The position numbers and the translations under genes were made by a program. Source: SAR86 cluster bacterium (GTDB lineage: Bacteria; Pseudomonadota; Gammaproteobacteria; Pseudomonadales; Azotimanducaceae). Taken from it: a DNA stretch of 5,310 bases. The DNA lies in assembly GCA_013204195.1 (NCBI GenBank), contig JABMOJ010000223.1:1-5310 (forward strand), read 5' to 3'. How positions within the stretch are numbered: position 1 is the stretch's first letter; each line of letters starts with the position of its first letter. The notes below the pieces were generated by a model, which was given only the letters and a program-made list of their open reading frames with translations, did not search any database and was not told the DNA's origin. Positions 1 through 5,310 of the stretch are shown one piece after another.

Positions 1-2418
1 GACCCAACTGGTTTGCGGTATCACCACCGAGCCATCGGCTTTGACAATGTAGACCTCTTTCTTGTCGGCCCTGGCGGTCATTCCCGCTGACAGGTTGACA
101 TAATCCTTCACCTCGAGATTGCGCGTAAAGGAATGCGTGCCCTGGCGCCGAACCTCTCCGATAACGGTAATGGTGTGGCTTACAGGGGGAATCTGCAATT
201 GGTCTCCGCCCACCACCACTAGGTCCGCGTCGACGTCGCCCGTCAATGCACTCTCCAGATTGATCAGCATGCGGCCCTTGCCCGTGAAATCATCCAGAGC
301 CTGAGTAATGGTTCCTATTTCATCAAAACTGGTGGATTGCACCTCCTGAGTCAGCAGTGAAGCCGCAAAGCTATTGCGAATATTGCTGGCGAACTCTCTG
401 GCTCTTTCAGATTCCTGTTTCGCGATAGCGTCTCGCGTGAATACGGCCCCTTGGGAAAAGGCATCAGGTGTCAAACCACCGGCGCGAGCTACGACCTGAG
501 ACAGGGTTTCGCCGCGCCGAATCCGATACCTACCTGGAAATTTGACTTCGCCGGTCACTTCGACTGATTCCGACGGATTCCAATCGGGAATGGACCGCAC
601 CATCAGATGATCTCGGGACTGCAAGAGGACGTTGTTGACGCTGTCTATGTCGTCCGTGTACTCCAAAGACAATTCCTGATAATCGGTTGCAACGGCGCCA
701 CTACCCTGGTTAACAATACGCCGGAGCTCAGCGGCGGGCAGATATACAGAATCATCTAAGCCGCCAGCGGCAAACAGCAGGTCATAAGTGCGGTCACCAG
801 GCTCTAGAGGATAGTCTCCTGGCGCCTTGACAGCGCCGGAGATAGAGACAATTTCCACCGGTTGACCCTGCTTGGCCTGGGCACCTAACTTTTTCAAAAT
901 CGGCGCTAGCAAGGCCTGACGAGTGTTAGCCGCCGTCAAACCGGCAAGATCAACCAAATTAAAGAGTATCAATTGATCTCTGGGCGCCAGCAATGGGTCC
1001 ATATGGCTACCGGGATGTAGAATCGCATCGCCAATGTTGAAACTATTGATCTCGATCTCGAGACGCTGATTTTTCTCGCGTACGATCAGAGCATAGTTGA
1101 CATCCACCGTTGGCAGCAAATCACCCTTCACAGAGCTCAATAGGTCAGAAACGCGCTGCCCGTCGAACCAGCCATAGATCCCCGGTCTGACCACTGCGCC
1201 CTTGATTTCAATGGCATTATCATAGGCCGCCGAAGACGGGGGAATTCGCAGCGTATCGCCGTCGAACAACTTGACGGCGGTGAGGTTCGCCACTAGGTCA
1301 ACATTCAAGACGGTGGGTAGATTTTTGCCTTGAGCCTTACGTAGCAATACCGCTGCGGCAGGATAAGCGTCTCGCGCATAACCGCCAGCCATGTCTACCA
1401 GATTTGCCGCCGTCTCATTATCTGCCAGTTCATAGGCCATGGGGCGCTTCACCTCACCGGTGATGATTGCCAGGCGATCATAGGGGGGTACGAACACGAC
1501 ATCACCGGATTGCAGCCGCACATCCTGGTCAATGTCACCGCGCAGCAGCAGGTCATAGGTATCAAAGACGGCGATCGTGCGACCCGCCCGCTTCACCTGG
1601 ATATTTCTGAGGGTGCCGATGGGGCTCACGCCACCGGCCACAAACAATGCCTGGCTCACCGTCGACAGCGCCGATACGGAATAGGACCCCGGCACCTTCA
1701 GTTCACCGGCCATAAACACGCTGATCGCCCGCATGCGGCCCATGGTCACCACCGCGTCGACGCCGATTAAGCGCTCTTGCACTTGCCGTTGAATCAGGTC
1801 TCTGGCGTCTTCAAATTGCAGCCCTGCCAGCACTAGGGGCCCGACTTTGGGTAGCTGCACCTCGCCCTCGCGGCCAATTTCTAGCAGATAATTATCAGTC
1901 TCTTTACCATAGAGCGCGATTTGCAATTCGTCGCCGGTACCCAGACGATAATCTTTCGGCACCAGGGCATTATCGGTCACCGAAAAGCTGCTCACCTTGT
2001 GATTAAACAGGTCTTCACCAAATCGTAAACGCTGGGGGTTTGGCGCCAGCACTTCAACCTGCTGAGCCTGCTTCAATGGCTCAGCGGGTAGCGCTAATTC
2101 TGTGGCTGCACCCGTATCGCCCTTGATCTGGCTGCGGTCAAAGCCGAACTGCTTAGCCAGCTTTTCTTGCTCTGCGGCCGACATACTTTGCGACATACTT
2201 TGCGCCTGCAGCAGCATGGCCGGCGAAACCTCCGCCGCCTGGATGCCGCCAGGCATTAATAGCGCGGTATTGAGCAGCGTAACACTCAGCAGTTTGGCGC
2301 TAGTCTGTTTGAGCCTAAGCTGTTTAAACCTAAGCTGTTTAAACCTAAGCTGTTGAAAAACGCCCAGCAACCCCATCGCCGAAAGATTCAAGATCCCATC
2401 CACATCAAAACATTTCAT
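1..2418 (-). CDS. Multi-SLBB polysaccharide export outer-membrane protein (OPX/Wza-type), 3' end outside window
   Basis: The frame is open for 806 codons from ATG 2418-2416 to the window edge; the C-terminus is missing. GAGGAA (2433-2428) precedes this ATG, about ten bases away. Other in-frame ATGs are at 2460 (inside a hairpin, no Shine-Dalgarno) and 2376 (MGLLG, no clear Shine-Dalgarno but a more normal signal peptide). Signal peptide cleavage is expected near GGIQAA-EV (residue 62). Residues about 154-230 form the polysaccharide export domain (DYRLGTGDELQIALYG, 156-170). SLBB/beta-grasp modules follow at about 231-313, 319-395, 403-487, 522-612, 618-741 and 750-end, each opening with a G-[EA]-V-x-x-P-G-x-Y-like motif and most closing with a GD-x-(5)-P-like strand. 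The fifth has a charged helical insert (about 664-725) usual for long OPX proteins. The family forms the export conduit for capsule or exopolysaccharide. Its length exceeds the 379-aa E. coli Wza/GfcE and fits the roughly 900-aa Vibrio OtnA/WbfF-like type. Confidence 0.93.
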   Translation of the reverse strand, partial: MKCFDVDGILNLSAMGLLGVFQQLRFKQLRFKQLRLKQTSAKLLSVTLLNTALLMPGGIQAAEVSPAMLLQAQSMSQSMSAAEQEKLAKQFGFDRSQIKGDTGAATELALPAEPLKQAQQVEVLAPNPQRLRFGEDLFNHKVSSFSVTDNALVPKDYRLGTGDELQIALYGKETDNYLLEIGREGEVQLPKVGPLVLAGLQFEDARDLIQRQVQERLIGVDAVVTMGRMRAISVFMAGELKVPGSYSVSALSTVSQALFVAGGVSPIGTLRNIQVKRAGRTIAVFDTYDLLLRGDIDQDVRLQSGDVVFVPPYDRLAIITGEVKRPMAYELADNETAANLVDMAGGYARDAYPAAAVLLRKAQGKNLPTVLNVDLVANLTAVKLFDGDTLRIPPSSAAYDNAIEIKGAVVRPGIYGWFDGQRVSDLLSSVKGDLLPTVDVNYALIVREKNQRLEIEINSFNIGDAILHPGSHMDPLLAPRDQLILFNLVDLAGLTAANTRQALLAPILKKLGAQAKQGQPVEIVSISGAVKAPGDYPLEPGDRTYDLLFAAGGLDDSVYLPAAELRRIVNQGSGAVATDYQELSLEYTDDIDSVNNVLLQSRDHLMVRSIPDWNPSESVEVTGEVKFPGRYRIRRGETLSQVVARAGGLTPDAFSQGAVFTRDAIAKQESERAREFASNIRNSFAASLLTQEVQSTSFDEIGTITQALDDFTGKGRMLINLESALTGDVDADLVVVGGDQLQIPPVSHTITVIGEVRRQGTHSFTRNLEVKDYVNLSAGMTARADKKEVYIVKADGSVVIPQTSWV
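2179..2202. repeat. 12-bp direct repeat in the mature exporter N-terminus
   Basis: CGACATACTTTG occurs twice in direct succession (2179-2190 and 2191-2202). On the minus strand it encodes QSMS-QSMS, residues 73-80 of the exporter, just after the predicted signal cleavage and before a charged helical stretch. It looks like a small in-frame duplication. Confidence 0.9.
2305..2354. repeat. 15-bp tandem repeat in the exporter signal-peptide coding region, 3.3 copies
   Basis: The plus-strand unit CTGTTTAAACCTAAG occurs at 2320-2334 and 2335-2349 identically, and at 2305-2319 with two changes, plus a 5-base remnant at 2350-2354. On the minus strand it encodes repeated FKQLR-type pentapeptides (residues about 23-37 of the exporter), adding Lys/Arg charge to the n-region of the signal peptide. 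Because the unit is five codons long, copy-number changes keep the frame. Confidence 0.95.
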
Positions 2419-2427
2419 TCGAGCCTG

Positions 2428-2433
2428 TTCCTC
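2428..2433 (-). promoter_or_regulatory. Ribosome-binding site choosing the exporter start at 2418
   Basis: GAGGAA on the minus strand is the only purine-rich Shine-Dalgarno-like sequence in the gap after the lipoprotein gene. It lies about ten bases before ATG 2418-2416, slightly long but acceptable. It favours this start over the in-frame ATGs at 2460 and 2376. Confidence 0.55.
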
Positions 2434-2451
2434 ACATTGTCGTGCCGCGGC

Positions 2452-2468
2452 GATAGCCATCGGCTATC
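2452..2468. other. Short inverted repeat between the lipoprotein and exporter genes
   Basis: GATAGCC-ATC-GGCTATC is a perfect 7-bp inverted repeat with a 3-base loop. It begins at the lipoprotein stop codon and ends before the exporter ribosome-binding site. No T-tract follows, so it is not an intrinsic terminator. In mRNA it would form a small hairpin that could protect the upstream message or cover the in-frame ATG at 2460, disfavouring that start. Confidence 0.5.
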
Positions 2469-3039
2469 AGCGCTTTTCAAGCACCAGAGTGTTATTTGGG
2501 AAACCTTCTTGCAAGCCAATATTTTGTTCAATTCTCATGATCTGGCCGGCCTTATCAAGATCGATCCTATTCGTATAGCTGACGTTATCGTCACCCACAC
2601 AGTCCTGCCGATAAGTTGACAAGGGCAGAACCTGCGGCACCTGCCAGGCCTCGCAGTGATGCTTGCTCATGGGCCACTTGCCATCCGCAAACTGGCGTTC
2701 GCCCACGGCGCCTTCAATCATCCATTGTTCAGATGTCAGGCCCAAGCCTTTGACTTCCGTGATCATCCAACCATCAAAGGCAATCACATCTTCTGCGCGG
2801 TTCGCGAACAGCGTTTTCCCCTCCGTCAAGGCTACGGCAATGACCTGCCCTTGATAGTCGCCGCGAGTCACTTGCCAGCGATAGGGCGCCAATTCATCTT
2901 CGGCGGTTTTGAAGGCCCCTTGCAGGGCCGTCCACTGGCTTGAGCTCACGGTGCAGGCGTTAAGCAGTGGCGTCAACAGCATGGCTATCAAGATCCCGGC
3001 CAACCGTCTGCATCGTCGCGTGTTTGGTAAACCCCTCAC
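2467..3039 (-). CDS. yjbF: YjbF/GfcB-family outer-membrane lipoprotein
   Basis: A 190-aa protein with a GTG start. Residues 1-28 are a lipoprotein signal peptide: Arg-rich n-region (RRCRR, 8-12), hydrophobic GILIAMLLTPLL, and lipobox LNAC with Cys29 as the lipidated residue. Residue +2 is Thr, not Asp, so outer-membrane sorting is expected. The mature part, about 160 aa, has a beta-rich pattern (YQGQVIAVAL, GKTLFAN, DVIAFDGWMITEVKGLGL at about 62-101) in which an ISADG-like element followed by a 'xxTxGLG' stretch recalls YjbF/GfcB. It is somewhat shorter than E. coli YjbF (about 212 aa) or GfcB (about 248 aa). Cys129 and Cys147 could form a disulfide. Its position directly after yjbH and before a polysaccharide exporter supports the family call. 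Homologues are accessory lipoproteins of capsule or exopolysaccharide export with no known enzymatic activity. The lipoprotein call is firm; the family call is likely but rests partly on context. Confidence 0.8.
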   Translation of the reverse strand: MRGLPNTRRCRRLAGILIAMLLTPLLNACTVSSSQWTALQGAFKTAEDELAPYRWQVTRGDYQGQVIAVALTEGKTLFANRAEDVIAFDGWMITEVKGLGLTSEQWMIEGAVGERQFADGKWPMSKHHCEAWQVPQVLPLSTYRQDCVGDDNVSYTNRIDLDKAGQIMRIEQNIGLQEGFPNNTLVLEKR

Positions 3040-5120
3040 GGTGTCATCCTTGGGCGCTGGTCGTTAAAGGCATCATACCGTGAGCCGCGCAGATCGAACC
3101 ACAGGTTGCCACTATAATCCTCTAACCGCTGGCCGCCATCTCGCTGAATGGGCCGCATCCGCATGGCGTAGGCGGCACGGGTGCTATTGCCAAACAAGCC
3201 ATTTAGTGGAATTCGGAAATACATGCCTTTGTCAAAGCTACCCTCACCGAAATCATCAAAAGGCACATCCGTCAGAGTGGCCCAGAGGCCGATCATCCAG
3301 CCATTATCAAAGGTTCGGCGCAATTCGAAGGTGGCGCCCACATCTTTGGCAAGATACCGTCCCACATGCACGGCCGCGTCGTAATGATAAAACGGCGTGG
3401 CCCAAAAAGCACTGACAAAGGCGGTGGTGGTCTGATAATCCAGATGATCAAAAGTTTTCGCATAATCCCGTTGCTTCACCCAGTTAGCACTGACGCTAAA
3501 GGCCAGCCGCGAGGCATGAGGCTGATAAAGTACTTCGCCGCCCACGCCACTGTACATTTCTTCCAGCACGCCGCCGAAGAGTCGATAGTGCAGGCCATTT
3601 TGCCAAGTACTGCGCTTATCCAGGAATAATGAGTCCAACCCCGACTCACCCTCTTGCAAATACCGCACTATGTCGGTGCGCACATGCGGCAAGATAGAGT
3701 CTGAACTACGAGTACTTTCATCGAAGGTATTATGCAGGTTAACGCCGTAGGCTCCACGTAAGGTCCAGTTCCTTGGCAGCGCCAGATTGGCGCCCAGTTT
3801 CAGATAAAGTTGATAGCGGGCGGGGTCATCGGGATCAAACAATTGCAGGCGGTTGCCAATGTTCACGTCAAAGGCCACCTTGCGCGTCACGAAATTGGTT
3901 TTGTGGTCCACCTTGTCAAGGGGTAGCGCCGGCAATATCTGTACTTGCCCCGCAAAGGCAGCATTGCGCACGGACTTCCTCACGGTGGTCTTCACCTGCC
4001 GAGACGGCAAGACCGTGCGCAGGGAATGCACTCGATGACCATTATCTTCAATCACCAGATTCACCGAGGTGATATTTCGCGGCAAATGTAAGTCTGCCAG
4101 CACCACCGTTCGAGATACTGCGTCGGCCCAGACCGGGAATTTTTGATTGCCGATCACCAGATCGGCCGTCCTCGAGCCGCTCGGTATACCCGCCTCGAGC
4201 AGCAATAACCCTGAGCGCTCCATATCAAACAGCAGATTATCATACCAGCTCTGGCCATCGAGGCCGGCAGGCAACTCCTCTGCCGTCATATCCAGGCTCG
4301 ACTTCATATAGCGCGGGACACTCTTCGACGCCAGAGACACGGTGTCCAGCGCCGCCGACAGACTGAGGCCCCACTCCTCGTTATGCTGGCGCGACAACGA
4401 CAGCATGATACCGGGCGCCACCGACCAATCCAGGCCAACGCTCCAGGGCGACTTCGGGCGCAAACCGCCGCCGTTCACTTCAAAATCATACTGATCCGGG
4501 TTGTACTCCAGCAGGGCAGACACTGGCAGGCCCTGAAACTGATAACGCAGACCACCAAAGAAGCCGACTTTGTCGCCGCTGAAAAAACTGCCCGTAGAGA
4601 CTTTCCCACCCTTACCTGTGTTTTGATCACGAACCACGAACTCATCGGAGATGAGTTTCAGGGGATTCGACACATCACCCTTACCCGCCAATCGGCCCCA
4701 GCCCACCCCCAGGGTAAAGTCAAAGTTGTCGATGGTTTTCGAGGCCACGAGATACTCCGCCCCAAAGGCCCCGGTGCCCACCACGTCCCTTATCCCGATG
4801 GCCACCTGAGGCAGGCGCGGGCCCTCTTGTAACAAGCGCACCTTGGCTTCATAGTTTCGATCGTAATAGAAAAAATCGTTAAAGCCGGTATAACGAAAGG
4901 TGGTTTCCAGCCAGGGCGTCGCTTGATAGGTGAGCGCGTAGGCGCTGGTTCGCGACTGAATGGCCGCGGTGGCAGTCAGCGTGCCGTCAGCGGCCATGCG
5001 AGCGGTGGGGATATCGATTAAGCCCCGAGTACCGTAGTCAGAGGCGCGAAGGCTCGGGCTATCAAGGCTCACCAACAGCATGACCGTTAATGGGGCGGCG
5101 AACCACCAAGTTTTACTCAT
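3036..5120 (-). CDS. yjbH: YjbH/GfcD-family outer-membrane polysaccharide-secretion protein
   Basis: This 694-aa protein is about the length of E. coli YjbH and GfcD (near 700 aa), so it looks complete. Residues 1-27 form a Sec signal peptide (short K-containing start, hydrophobic core LTVMLLVSL, cleavage near LRAS-D). The mature N-terminus has the family-typical stretch GLIDIPTARMAADGTL (33-48), then NYEAKVRLL, GIRDVVGTG and EYLVASK (about 89-128), with alternating beta strands rich in aromatic residues. Residues about 285-385 look like a non-barrel, periplasmic-type domain, and about 410-694 is a second strand-rich region containing KGMYFRIPL (631-639) and RDGGQRL (660-666). Homologues are thought to be outer-membrane beta-barrel proteins, modelled with two barrel regions, needed for production of yjb or group 4 capsule-type polysaccharide; the exact molecular role is unsettled. 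The stop overlaps the next gene by 4 bases, implying translational coupling. Confidence 0.93.
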   Translation of the reverse strand: MSKTWWFAAPLTVMLLVSLDSPSLRASDYGTRGLIDIPTARMAADGTLTATAAIQSRTSAYALTYQATPWLETTFRYTGFNDFFYYDRNYEAKVRLLQEGPRLPQVAIGIRDVVGTGAFGAEYLVASKTIDNFDFTLGVGWGRLAGKGDVSNPLKLISDEFVVRDQNTGKGGKVSTGSFFSGDKVGFFGGLRYQFQGLPVSALLEYNPDQYDFEVNGGGLRPKSPWSVGLDWSVAPGIMLSLSRQHNEEWGLSLSAALDTVSLASKSVPRYMKSSLDMTAEELPAGLDGQSWYDNLLFDMERSGLLLLEAGIPSGSRTADLVIGNQKFPVWADAVSRTVVLADLHLPRNITSVNLVIEDNGHRVHSLRTVLPSRQVKTTVRKSVRNAAFAGQVQILPALPLDKVDHKTNFVTRKVAFDVNIGNRLQLFDPDDPARYQLYLKLGANLALPRNWTLRGAYGVNLHNTFDESTRSSDSILPHVRTDIVRYLQEGESGLDSLFLDKRSTWQNGLHYRLFGGVLEEMYSGVGGEVLYQPHASRLAFSVSANWVKQRDYAKTFDHLDYQTTTAFVSAFWATPFYHYDAAVHVGRYLAKDVGATFELRRTFDNGWMIGLWATLTDVPFDDFGEGSFDKGMYFRIPLNGLFGNSTRAAYAMRMRPIQRDGGQRLEDYSGNLWFDLRGSRYDAFNDQRPRMTP
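3040..3051 (-). promoter_or_regulatory. Ribosome-binding site for the GTG-started lipoprotein gene
   Basis: AAGGA (3051-3047, minus strand) lies seven bases upstream of the GTG at 3039-3037, inside the last codons of yjbH. This good Shine-Dalgarno sequence decides the start. The GTG overlaps the yjbH TGA as GTGA, a common arrangement for coupled translation. Confidence 0.8.
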
Positions 5121-5152
5121 CTGTTCGACTCGATCAAAACACTATAGGGGGC
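5121..5152 (-). promoter_or_regulatory. yjbH leader: weak promoter-like and weak ribosome-binding sequence
   Basis: The 32 bases between the terminator T-tract and the yjbH ATG contain TATAGT (minus strand, about 5145-5140), a fair match to a sigma-70 -10 box. Seventeen bases upstream there is no recognisable -35 box, because that position falls inside the terminator stem. The ribosome-binding site is also poor: only a GAG precedes the ATG at a plausible distance. Both weak signals would fit expression by read-through, but this is a low-confidence regulatory call. Confidence 0.25.
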
Positions 5153-5176
5153 AAAAAAAAGGAGCCAGAAGGCTCC
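5153..5176 (-). terminator. Rho-independent terminator between the Thr-rich gene and yjbH
   Basis: Read on the minus strand, a 6-bp perfect GC-rich stem (GGAGCC / GGCTCC) with a TTCT tetraloop is followed directly by eight T residues (5160-5153). This is a textbook intrinsic terminator for transcription arriving from the Thr-rich gene. It lies only 32 bases before the yjbH start codon, so yjbH must rely on read-through, antitermination or a promoter overlapping the terminator. On the plus strand the same stem is followed by ATTTCTTT, so it could act weakly in both directions. Confidence 0.88.
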
Positions 5177-5216
5177 ATTTCTTTATTCTACACATCTTGC
5201 TAATCAAAAACTGAGA

Positions 5217-5310
5217 TTAGGTACTCGTCGTTGCAGTCGTTGCAGTCGTTGCAGTCGTTGCAGTCGTTGCAGTCGTTGCAGTCGTTGCAGTCGTTGCAGT
5301 CGTTGCAGTC
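5217..5310 (-). CDS. 3' end of a Thr/Ala-rich small protein, probably YjbE/GfcA-like (5' end outside window)
   Basis: Only the last 30 codons and the TAA stop (5219-5217) are inside the window. In this frame the codons ACT-GCA-ACG repeat nine times, giving Thr-Ala-Thr units, followed by Thr-Ser-Thr and the stop. The frame was chosen because small secreted or inner-membrane proteins of the GfcA/YjbE type, encoded first in the gfc and yjb polysaccharide operons, end in threonine-rich low-complexity tails, and the next genes here are yjbH and yjbF homologues. An intrinsic terminator follows about 40 bases after the stop, which suits a gene end. The other two minus frames are also open through the repeat: Asp-Cys-Asn repeats ending at TAG 5202-5200, and Leu-Gln-Arg repeats ending at TGA 5206-5204. 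The frame is therefore inferred from context, not proven. The function of GfcA/YjbE proteins is poorly known. Confidence 0.5.
   Translation of the reverse strand, partial: TATTATTATTATTATTATTATTATTATTST
5227..5310. repeat. 9-bp tandem repeat array (GTCGTTGCA), at least 9.3 copies
   Basis: The plus-strand unit GTCGTTGCA repeats without a single mismatch from 5227 to the window edge, giving nine full copies plus GTC; the array continues beyond the window. The unit is a multiple of three and contains no stop in any of the six frames, so copy-number change would lengthen or shorten a protein without shifting frame. On the minus strand it encodes the Thr-Ala-Thr tail of the putative YjbE/GfcA-like gene. 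Perfect identity between copies suggests recent expansion by slippage, or an assembly limit of the source sequence. Confidence 0.97.

Noticed and set aside
243..427. Charged helical insert in the fifth SLBB module as a novel domain
   Set aside because: Long OPX proteins of this type commonly carry a KQE-x-ER-like helical stretch at this position, so it is a family feature and not an unusual insertion.
2102..2356. Plus-strand open frame with SLSCLNLSC-type repeats
   Set aside because: Its repeats are the antisense reading of the 15-bp repeat in the exporter signal-peptide region. The minus-strand frame is supported by the exporter's length and domains.
4383..4832. Plus-strand 149-codon open frame opposite yjbH
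   Set aside because: It lies wholly inside yjbH on the other strand, has no family resemblance I recognise and no context. The smaller plus-strand frames opposite yjbH, yjbF and the exporter are rejected for the same reason.
5140..5145. TATAGT as a firm sigma-70 promoter for yjbH
   Set aside because: No acceptable -35 box lies at 16-18 bases; that position is occupied by the terminator stem. Reported only as a weak regulatory possibility.
5227..5310. The repeat array as a CRISPR or as an origin iteron cluster
   Set aside because: Units are 9 bp, directly adjacent and identical with no spacers, so it is not CRISPR. There is no replication gene or AT-rich region to support iterons, and the coding-tail reading fits the locus.
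5200..5310. Asp-Cys-Asn repeat frame ending DEYLISVFD-stop (TAG at 5202-5200)
   Set aside because: It is open and possible, but a long Cys-rich repeat tail has no known counterpart in this operon type, whereas the Thr-Ala-Thr frame matches the expected Thr-rich first gene. Kept only as an alternative.

Overview
The window holds part of an exopolysaccharide or capsule secretion locus. Every gene I can support lies on the minus strand, so the locus reads from right to left. The family set (YjbE/GfcA-like, YjbH/GfcD, YjbF/GfcB and a multi-SLBB outer-membrane polysaccharide exporter) points to a Gram-negative gammaproteobacterium of moderate GC. The long multi-SLBB exporter resembles Vibrio and other marine types more than the short Wza of enterobacteria. 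I cannot name the genus from sequence alone.

Layout in transcription order: (1) 5310-5217, the 3' tail of a gene that begins outside the window, made almost entirely of a 9-bp tandem repeat. The preferred frame encodes Thr-Ala-Thr repeats ending in TST-stop, as expected for a threonine-rich YjbE/GfcA-type small protein. (2) 5176-5153, a clear intrinsic terminator. (3) 5120-3036, a full-length YjbH/GfcD outer-membrane barrel protein of 694 aa. (4) 3039-2467, a 190-aa YjbF/GfcB-type lipoprotein that overlaps yjbH by 4 bases and starts with GTG. (5) 2418 to the left edge, at least 806 codons of a polysaccharide export protein with a polysaccharide-export domain and about six SLBB (beta-grasp) modules. 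Its C-terminus lies outside the window.

Inferred joint role: the exporter forms the periplasm-spanning or outer-membrane conduit, and the YjbH barrel and YjbF lipoprotein are outer-membrane accessory factors of the same pathway. The GfcC/YjbG-type gene usually found between YjbF and YjbH homologues is not here; the order is H-F-exporter. No glycosyltransferase, polymerase or regulator is visible.

The most interesting points are the 9-bp repeat array coding a Thr-rich tail, the strong terminator inside what otherwise looks like one operon, and a 15-bp tandem repeat that lengthens the n-region of the exporter's signal peptide. I see a variant arrangement of a known family of systems rather than a wholly new one.
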